A stretch of DNA of 64,000 nucleotides. Source: Planctomycetota bacterium (GTDB lineage: Bacteria > Planctomycetota > Phycisphaerae > SM23-33). The stretch is from contig JAKJER010000015.1 of assembly GCA_022705325.1 (NCBI GenBank), positions 1 to 64,000 of the forward strand. The letters run 5' to 3'. The notes beneath the pieces were generated by a model. It ran no database searches. It had not been told where the DNA came from and worked only from the letters and a program-made list of their open reading frames with translations. This document shows, one piece after another, positions 25,703-32,400 of the stretch. Numbering within the stretch: the first letter of the stretch is position 1; each line of letters opens with the position of its first letter. Made by a program: the position numbers and the translations under genes.

Positions 25703-27100
25703 TCATTTCTCCTGCGGGACGAAGAGCTGGAACTCCTCGATGGTTGGCACTTCCACAGCCTTCAACACGTTCAGCCGCACGCGCTGCGCGGTGACCGGCG
25801 GGAACGTGATGATCTTGTCGCTTTCGATCCGCGTGCCGCGATGGAGCGGCTTCCACTGCTCGCCGTCGAGGTACTCGATGGCGTACTCCCGCGTACGGGG
25901 GAAGGACCGCTCGACGATCATCGCCCTGCCGATACGCGTGGGCGGGCCGAGATCGACCTCGATCCACCCGCTGCGCGCGTCCGCGGCCGCCCCCCAGCGG
26001 GTGGACTCGTTGCCGTCGAACGCCTTGTCGGCCTCGTAGCCCGGCTGCGGCCAGGTGCTGGAGGACTTCGCCGCCTTGCCGGCGGCCAGCGATCGCGGCG
26101 GCTCGGGCAGGGCGGCCTTCTCGCGGATCATCCGCCCCACCTCGCGGAGGGTCCGCACGTCGATCTCGCGGAGCTTGCCCGCGTAGTCGGGCCCGACGTC
26201 CAGCGAGAAGATGTTGCCGTACTGGACCGCCCCCAGGTAGTCGCGGTAGATCGACTCGGCCGACTTGCACAGGTTGTCATGCTGGGGCAGCGAGTAGAAC
26301 CACATCGCCCCGCCCTTGTGCGGCGGCAGGATCGGATACGTGAACTCGGCCAGCAGGTAGCTCGAACTGGGCGCGTCGCGCATGTGCGGGCCGGCGGCCT
26401 TGTGGTCGGCCAGCGGCCCGGGCCGGCCCATTTCGCCCAGACGGATGTCGGCCCCCGCCTGATCGCCGTGGTTGAAGCCCACGAAGCAGCCCGGCTGGAG
26501 GGCCTTGACGAATGCGATGGTCTCCTTGTGGCTCACCCCGCCGTCGCCGATGGCGTGATCGAACCAGATGTACTCGATGGGCCCGTACTGCGTGAGCAGT
26601 TCCTTGAGATGGGCCTTCTTCATTCCCGGGTTGTGGCCGCCGTTGGCCTGGTATCGCTTGCCGTCGGGCTTGTTGGGCCAGTCCCACTCGCCCTCGCTGA
26701 AGTACAGGGCCAGCTTGATCCCGTGCTTGTCGCACGACTTCTTCAACTCGGCCAGCACGTCCCGCCCCAGCGGGGCCTTGGTCACCTTGCGATCGGTCGT
26801 CTTGGTGTCCCACAGGCAGAACCCGTCGTGGTGCTTGGTCAGGAAGAGGATGTAGCCCATGCCCGCTTCCCTGGCCGTGCGGGCCCATTGGTCCGTGTCG
26901 CAGCCGGTCGCCTTGAAGAAGGACACGTCCTTGACGCCCGGCGTCCACTCCTTGCCCGAGAACGTGCTGAACGACCAGCAGATGAACATGCCCCAGCGAA
27001 GGCCCTTCAACTCCTGGGCCCGCCCGGACATGTCGACATCGGCGGCCCGCGAGCACGCGGAAACGGCAACGAGCACAGATATCAGCATCGCGTTCTTCAT
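25703..27100 (-). CDS. GH29 alpha-L-fucosidase lipoprotein with C-terminal F5/8C-type domain
   Basis: A 465-residue exported glycosidase. The N-terminus has a lipobox (VSAC, C16), so it is probably outer- or inner-membrane anchored. The GH29 core shows HHDGFCLWD from 90 and the nucleophile D181 in IEYIWFDHA; the acid/base residue cannot be fixed by eye because it varies in this family. Residues about 345-465 form a discoidin-like carbohydrate-binding domain (YEADKAFDGNESTRWGA and WIEVDLGPPTRIGRAMI). It would release alpha-L-fucose (or a related sugar) from a polysaccharide. It lies between UroD-like genes 3 and 2. Confidence 0.87.
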   Translation of the reverse strand: MKNAMLISVLVAVSACSRAADVDMSGRAQELKGLRWGMFICWSFSTFSGKEWTPGVKDVSFFKATGCDTDQWARTAREAGMGYILFLTKHHDGFCLWDTKTTDRKVTKAPLGRDVLAELKKSCDKHGIKLALYFSEGEWDWPNKPDGKRYQANGGHNPGMKKAHLKELLTQYGPIEYIWFDHAIGDGGVSHKETIAFVKALQPGCFVGFNHGDQAGADIRLGEMGRPGPLADHKAAGPHMRDAPSSSYLLAEFTYPILPPHKGGAMWFYSLPQHDNLCKSAESIYRDYLGAVQYGNIFSLDVGPDYAGKLREIDVRTLREVGRMIREKAALPEPPRSLAAGKAAKSSSTWPQPGYEADKAFDGNESTRWGAAADARSGWIEVDLGPPTRIGRAMIVERSFPRTREYAIEYLDGEQWKPLHRGTRIESDKIITFPPVTAQRVRLNVLKAVEVPTIEEFQLFVPQEK

Positions 27101-27127
27101 TCGTGGCTCCTGCGGCGAACCAGCCGC

Positions 27128-28249
27128 TCAATAGCTGCATTCCCGCGCCGCGGCTGCATAGGCCTTCAGGTTCTCCGGCGGCGCGTCGAAGAAGTGATCC
27201 GACGCGGCCAGGATGTACCCGCCGTCGCGCCCGAAGCCCTCGAAGAGCCGGCGCACCTCGGCCTGGATCTGCTCCACGGTGCCTGTAGTCAGGATGTTGA
27301 ACTGGTCCATCCCGCCGATCATCGCGACTTTTCCCGCGTAGGCCTGGCGGACCTTGTCCGGCTCGGTGATGTTGCCGCCCGTGCCCGGGGGCGAGAGCGT
27401 CTCGGAGGCGTCCGTCTCGTTCTGGACGATCAGGTCCAGGATGTGCATCATCCCGCCGCACGTGTGGTAGGTGGTCTTGAGCCCCGCGTCGTGGACGGCC
27501 CGGTGCATCTCGCGGTCGTAGGGCAGGCAGAACTCCGCGTGCATCTTGGGCGAGATCACCGTGTCGCTGGAGGCACCCCCGCCGGTCTCGATGAGGTCGA
27601 ACTTGGCCCCCCGCAGCGACTCCTCGATGAACCGCAGCTTCTTATCCAGCAGCACCCGCATCAGGCGGTGGACCCAGTCCGGGTTGTCGTAGGCTTCCAG
27701 GATCAGTTCGCTGACGTCCTTCAGGCAGCAGGCGTGCTGCCAGCAGCCGGCCTGGTCGCCCCAGACGAACCCGCGGAGGATCCCCGCGTCGCCGACCTCG
27801 TCGTAGGCGCGGACGATGTTGTCCTGGTTCAGCCGGGCCACGGGCATGTATTTCTCGATCAGGTCCACGTCCTCGTGGCGCTTGATGAGGTACTCGAGGA
27901 TCCACGTGGTGGTCGCATTCGCCCCGGTCTTGTAGGTGAGGCTGCCTTCGGGCGTGGTGATGGTGTGGTGAATGATCTTGTTGTTCGGGTCCGGGTCGAC
28001 AACGTCCATTTCCTCGCGCCACTGGGGCGTCTGGACGATGTACTGCTCGGCGTTGGGGATCCAGAACTGTCCCATCGCCTCGAAATACTGGATGGCCGCG
28101 TCCATCCCGCAATGCTTGAAGGCCGCCAGGGCGTCCATGCCGCCCATGTACGTGTCGAGATGGTATTGCTGCCATTGGTGGATGGTGACCGGGAGACGGT
28201 CGGGCTTCTGGCGGGCCAGCGCCCGCAACATACGTTCCTTCGAGGTCAT
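27128..28249 (-). CDS. UroD/MtaA-superfamily protein 3, first gene of the catabolic operon
   Basis: A 373-residue member of the same superfamily as the genes at 21306 and 24541, but clearly diverged from both. The opening SKERMLRALARQKPDRLPVT and the H-x-C-G motif HTCGG (H262, C264) are present; the C-terminal Cys ligand is again replaced (AASDHFFDAPPEN). It is the first gene of the minus-strand operon, preceded by AGGAG 9 bases before the ATG and by a promoter-like pair at 28301-28329. Three such paralogues in one sugar operon suggest sequential or alternative methyl-transfer or decarboxylation steps, which remains inference. Confidence 0.8.
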   Translation of the reverse strand: MTSKERMLRALARQKPDRLPVTIHQWQQYHLDTYMGGMDALAAFKHCGMDAAIQYFEAMGQFWIPNAEQYIVQTPQWREEMDVVDPDPNNKIIHHTITTPEGSLTYKTGANATTTWILEYLIKRHEDVDLIEKYMPVARLNQDNIVRAYDEVGDAGILRGFVWGDQAGCWQHACCLKDVSELILEAYDNPDWVHRLMRVLLDKKLRFIEESLRGAKFDLIETGGGASSDTVISPKMHAEFCLPYDREMHRAVHDAGLKTTYHTCGGMMHILDLIVQNETDASETLSPPGTGGNITEPDKVRQAYAGKVAMIGGMDQFNILTTGTVEQIQAEVRRLFEGFGRDGGYILAASDHFFDAPPENLKAYAAAARECSY

Positions 28250-28300
28250 GGCCAGACTCCTGAGATGCGGGACGCGGCCGCGCCCCAGCCAGTAACGCCC

Positions 28301-28329
28301 ACTGTACCGGCTGGCCGATCTGCCCGCAA
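28301..28329 (-). promoter_or_regulatory. Candidate promoter of the catabolic operon
   Basis: On the minus strand TTGCGG, 17 bases, TACAGT precedes UroD-like gene 3. The spacing is ideal, but the hexamers match consensus only moderately (three and four of six). It lies in the 179-base divergent gap before the plus-strand propeller gene. Confidence 0.45.
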
Positions 28330-28428
28330 GGGCGCGGCCGGCCGGAGTGCAGGGTTGACCTTCACGGCGGATGGAGAGACGATAGGCTCATCCGATCGAC
28401 CGAAGGCATCGCAACAGGGAGAGAGACC

Positions 28429-31400
28429 ATGGCACACAAGTGGAAGCTTCTCAGGTCCGGGACCTCTGCGGCGGGAGCGTGTCTTCTGGGCGTGTTGGCG
28501 GCGTGGGCGGCCGCTGCCGGTCCGGGCGACCGGGCGGGCGAGATCCTGAAGACCGCGGGCGTGACCGGCGGGCTGGTCGTCCACGCGGGCTGCGGGGAGG
28601 GCAGGCTGACGGCCGCCCTGCGGGCCCATGACGGCCTGCTGGTGCACGGCCTGGAGGCCGACGAGACGAAGCTGGCCGCCGCGCGAGAGCACATCCGCTC
28701 GCAGGGCCTGTACGGGCCTGTCTCGGCCGACCGCTGGGACGGGCACCACCTGCCCTACGCCGACAACACGGTGAACCTGATCGTGGCGGAGGCAGCCGTC
28801 GAGCAGGATGAGGCGATGCGGGTGCTGGCCCCCGAGGGCGTTCTGCTGGCGCGCGAGGGCGAGACCTGGAAGCGGACCCTCAAGCCTCGCCCGGGCGACA
28901 TCGACGAGTGGACGCACTACTTCCACGACGCGGGCGGCAACCCGGTGGCCCGAGACGAACGCGTCGGCCCGCCGCGCCGCCTGCAATGGGTGGCCGGACC
29001 GCCCTGGGCACGCCATCACGACCACATGGCCTCGATGACCTCGCTGGTCTCGACGGGCGGCAGGCTGTTCTACATCTTCGACGAGGGCCCCACCGCCTCC
29101 ATCCAGCTTCCCTCGCAGTGGCGGCTGATCGCCCGAGACGCTTTCAACGGCACCCTCCTGTGGAAGCGACAGATGGACTCCTGGAACACCAGGCAATGGC
29201 CGCTCAAGAGCGGCCCGGCCCACCTGGTGCGGCGGCTGGTCGCCGTGGGAGATCGCGTCTACACGACCTTGGACCTGGAGGCGCCGGTGACGGCGCTGGA
29301 CGCGCCCACGGGCAAGACCGTTCTCACGTACGCCGGCAGCGAGCACACGCGGGAGATTCTCGTGTGCGACGATGTGCTGCTGGCGGTGGCCGACAGCACC
29401 CAGTCGCGCCTGACCGAGTGGCGCCGCAAGCACACGTACGTCTGGGCCAACAGCAACGACGCCAACCGCCTGTGGGCGTGGTCGCCCCAGCCGCGGCGCG
29501 TGCTGGCCTACGAGGCCAAGAGCGGCAAGGCTCTCTGGCAGGCGGAGCACCCCGTGGCCCCGTGCTCGATGGCGGCCGAGGGCGACCGCGTCGTCTTCTA
29601 CGATGGTGAAAAGCTCGTCTGCCTCCGCCGCGCCGACGGCAAGGTCCGCTGGCAGAGCGAACCGGCCAAGGCCGCCGTTCCCGTTCACACCAGCACCGGG
29701 CCGCGCGTGCTGATTTACCGGGACGTGGTCCTGTTCGCGGGCAACAACGGGCGGATGTCGGCCTGGGCGGCGGGCGACGGCAAGAAGCTGTGGGAGGCGG
29801 CCCACTACCCCTCCGGACACCAGTCGCTGAAGGACCTGATGGTGGTCGGCGACCTGGTCTGGACCGCCCACATCGCCGCCAGCACCGACAACGGCGTCTT
29901 CACCGCCTACGACATCCGCACCGGGAAGGTCAAGAATGAGTTCCTGCCCGACGTGAAGCTCTACTGGTTCCACCACCGTTGCTACCCCTCCAAGGCGACC
30001 GAGAAGTATCTGCTGACCAGTCGTACGGGCGTCGAGTACGTCGACCCGTCCGCCAAGCACTGGGAGACGCACCACTGGGTCCGCGGCGGGTGCATCTACG
30101 GCGTACTGCCCTGCAACGGGCTGACCTACGCGCCCATGCACTCGTGCGGCTGCTACCTGGAGAGCAAGCTCAACGGCTTCAACGCGTTGGCGGCTGGACC
30201 GGCCGCCCCCGAGAGCCTGCCGCCCGTGCCGGAAGACCAGCGACTGCAACGTGGACCTGCTTATGCCCAGACGGGCAAGCAGGATGGGCCAGCCCCAAGC
30301 CCTGGCCCTGCCGGGCCAGGGCTTGAGGGTGCCACCGACTGGCCTACGTACCGTCACGATATCGCCCGCAGCGGCGCGGCGGGCGTCTCCGTTCCCGCCG
30401 AGTTGCGACAGGCATGGGCGGCCAGGATCGGCGGGCGTCTCACCCAGAGTGTCGTCGCCGGCGGGCGCGTGTTCGTGTCAGCCGTCGACGCGCACACGCT
30501 GCATGCGCTGGACGCGGCCTCGGGCAAACCTCTCTGGCGACGGACCCTCGGCGGACGGGTGGACTCGCCCCCCACCGTGTGGGCGGGCCTGGTCATCGCC
30601 GGCTGCACCGACGGCAGCGTCTACGCCCTGCGGGCTGGCGACGGCGAGCCGGTATGGCGGTTCCTGGCCGCCCCGGCCGACCGGCGGATCGTCAGCTACG
30701 ATCAACTCGAGTCCTCCTGGCCCGTCCACGGCAGCGTGCTGGTCAAGGACGGCGTGGTCTACTGCACGGCCGGGCGATCGATCTTCCTCGACGGCGGGAT
30801 CCACCTGCTGCGCCTGGACGCGGCCACGGGCAGACTGATCGGCCGGACCGTCTTCGGCGAGAACGACCCCGAGACCGGCAAGAACATGCAGACCCACGTG
30901 GACAGGCTGAACATGCCCGTGGCGCTGTCGGACGTGTTGTCGTGCGACGGGCAGTTTCTGTACATGCGGTCTCAGAAGATCGACCTCGAGGGCAGGCGGC
31001 TGGAGATTCCCGTCGAGGGCGTCGACCAGCAGCCGGCTGAGGGGTCGCACCTGTTCTGCCAGATCGGCTTCCTGGACGACACGTGGTTCCACCGCTCCTT
31101 CTGGACGTTCGGGCGCCGCGTGACGGGCGGCTACGGCGGATGGTACCAGGCCGGGCGAATGGTGCCCGCCGGACGGATACTCGCCTTCGACGACAAGCAG
31201 GTCTTCGGGTACGGGCGAAAGCCCCAGTACTATACCAACGCGTCGGTGCTGGAGTACCAGTTGTTCGCGGCCGAAAAGTCCGTCACCAGCGACGCGATCC
31301 GCCGGGTCCGCAGCGCGAAGGTCCCCGGCACGACCGCCCGGCGCAACACCGAAAGCTCGGACTGGAAGCCCCGCGAGGGCATGCCCGTGGACCTGCTGAC

Positions 31401-32376
31401 CGCGGCCCACTACCAGTGGGTGCTGGACCAGCCGTCGATCCAGGTGCGGGCGATGCTGGCCGCCCGCGACAGCGTGGTGGTGGCCGGGCACCCCGACTAC
31501 ATCGACGAGCGCCGCGCCCTGCGCCTGCCCGACGAGGCCGAGGTGCAGGCCGCCCTGGACAAGCAGGCCGACGCGCTGGCGGGCAAGCACGGCGGACTGC
31601 TGTGGGTGGTGGCCAAGGCGGACGGCAAGCCCGCCGCCCGCTACCGCCTGCCCGCCCCGCCCATACATGACGGCTTGTCGGCCGCCGGCGGGCAACTGTT
31701 CATCTCCTGCACCGATGGGACGCTCCTGTGCCTGTCCGGGCAGGGCCGAACGCCCCTGAGCCCGCAGGACTCGACCGAACCGCTCCAGGTCATCTCCGAC
31801 GAGCCCAAGACGGCCCCACCGCAGCCGGTGCCCGTTCGCCCGCGGACGAAGGAGCAGAACCTCAACGGCGAGTTCGCCGCGGTGACCGGCGGGGTCTTCA
31901 AGTGCGATCTGGGCTATCGTCTCCGCCCCAAGGCCCAGAAGACATCCGCCCTGGCCATGAAGAAGCTCGACCAGCCCGTTACCTCCCAGGCGACCTTCCG
32001 CACTAAGGTGCGGGTGGGAGAGAATGAGGGCATGCTCCAGAACGGCTACCTCGTGCTGGGCGATGCGGGCCAGCCGGCCTCGCTGCTGTACTGCGGGCTG
32101 CGGTACAAGCTCCAACAGGCCCACGTGGCCCAGGGCGGCATGGCCACCAAGGGCGCCGGCAACATCGCCTCCGGCGAGGCGCCACTGGAGATCGACAAGA
32201 CCATCGACCTGGCCGTCACGGTCGACCTGGGCGCCCAGGAGGTGACCTTCACCGCGGCCGGCGCGACCGTCAAGGCCAAGCTGGCCAAGCCCATGAAGGC
32301 CATCACCCATGCCGGCTTCGCCACGACCGACTCGGTAGCCGACTTCGCCCCGATAGACGTGGCGGGCGGGAAATGA
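28429..32376 (+). CDS. Exported fusion: methyltransferase-like domain plus PQQ-type beta-propeller
   Basis: A 1315-residue exported protein with an N-terminal signal (hydrophobic to about residue 30). Directly behind it is a class I SAM-methyltransferase-like segment: motif I GGLVVHAGCGEGRLTAAL from 47, an acidic strand-end GLEADE near 73, and YADNTVNLIVAEA near 110. The bulk (about 150-1070) is PQQ-type propeller sequence with repeated strands such as GDRVYTTLDLEAPVTALDAPTGK and GRVFVSAVDAHTLHALDAASGKPLWRRT. The last roughly 200 residues form a beta-rich domain. SAM is not expected outside the cytoplasm, so the methyltransferase fold may bind another ligand. GGGAGAG lies just upstream of the ATG. 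Confidence 0.85.
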   Translation: MAHKWKLLRSGTSAAGACLLGVLAAWAAAAGPGDRAGEILKTAGVTGGLVVHAGCGEGRLTAALRAHDGLLVHGLEADETKLAAAREHIRSQGLYGPVSADRWDGHHLPYADNTVNLIVAEAAVEQDEAMRVLAPEGVLLAREGETWKRTLKPRPGDIDEWTHYFHDAGGNPVARDERVGPPRRLQWVAGPPWARHHDHMASMTSLVSTGGRLFYIFDEGPTASIQLPSQWRLIARDAFNGTLLWKRQMDSWNTRQWPLKSGPAHLVRRLVAVGDRVYTTLDLEAPVTALDAPTGKTVLTYAGSEHTREILVCDDVLLAVADSTQSRLTEWRRKHTYVWANSNDANRLWAWSPQPRRVLAYEAKSGKALWQAEHPVAPCSMAAEGDRVVFYDGEKLVCLRRADGKVRWQSEPAKAAVPVHTSTGPRVLIYRDVVLFAGNNGRMSAWAAGDGKKLWEAAHYPSGHQSLKDLMVVGDLVWTAHIAASTDNGVFTAYDIRTGKVKNEFLPDVKLYWFHHRCYPSKATEKYLLTSRTGVEYVDPSAKHWETHHWVRGGCIYGVLPCNGLTYAPMHSCGCYLESKLNGFNALAAGPAAPESLPPVPEDQRLQRGPAYAQTGKQDGPAPSPGPAGPGLEGATDWPTYRHDIARSGAAGVSVPAELRQAWAARIGGRLTQSVVAGGRVFVSAVDAHTLHALDAASGKPLWRRTLGGRVDSPPTVWAGLVIAGCTDGSVYALRAGDGEPVWRFLAAPADRRIVSYDQLESSWPVHGSVLVKDGVVYCTAGRSIFLDGGIHLLRLDAATGRLIGRTVFGENDPETGKNMQTHVDRLNMPVALSDVLSCDGQFLYMRSQKIDLEGRRLEIPVEGVDQQPAEGSHLFCQIGFLDDTWFHRSFWTFGRRVTGGYGGWYQAGRMVPAGRILAFDDKQVFGYGRKPQYYTNASVLEYQLFAAEKSVTSDAIRRVRSAKVPGTTARRNTESSDWKPREGMPVDLLTAAHYQWVLDQPSIQVRAMLAARDSVVVAGHPDYIDERRALRLPDEAEVQAALDKQADALAGKHGGLLWVVAKADGKPAARYRLPAPPIHDGLSAAGGQLFISCTDGTLLCLSGQGRTPLSPQDSTEPLQVISDEPKTAPPQPVPVRPRTKEQNLNGEFAAVTGGVFKCDLGYRLRPKAQKTSALAMKKLDQPVTSQATFRTKVRVGENEGMLQNGYLVLGDAGQPASLLYCGLRYKLQQAHVAQGGMATKGAGNIASGEAPLEIDKTIDLAVTVDLGAQEVTFTAAGATVKAKLAKPMKAITHAGFATTDSVADFAPIDVAGGK
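30297..30324. repeat. Perfect inverted repeat inside the propeller gene
   Basis: Arms of 12 bases (AAGCCCTGGCCC and its complement) flank a 4-base loop. It falls in a low-complexity linker (PSPGPAGPGLEG) between the two halves of the propeller protein and keeps the frame. An AAGCCCT/AGGGCTT pair also forms part of the larger intergenic inverted repeat at 35222-35277. Confidence 0.75.
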
Positions 32377-32400
32377 ACCGGTAATAGGAGAGGTTGAACG

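Noticed and set aside
28429..32376. Pyrroloquinoline-quinone dehydrogenase
   Set aside because: The repeats look like PQQ-type propeller blades, but no dehydrogenase catalytic or disulfide motif is visible and the N-terminus is methyltransferase-like.
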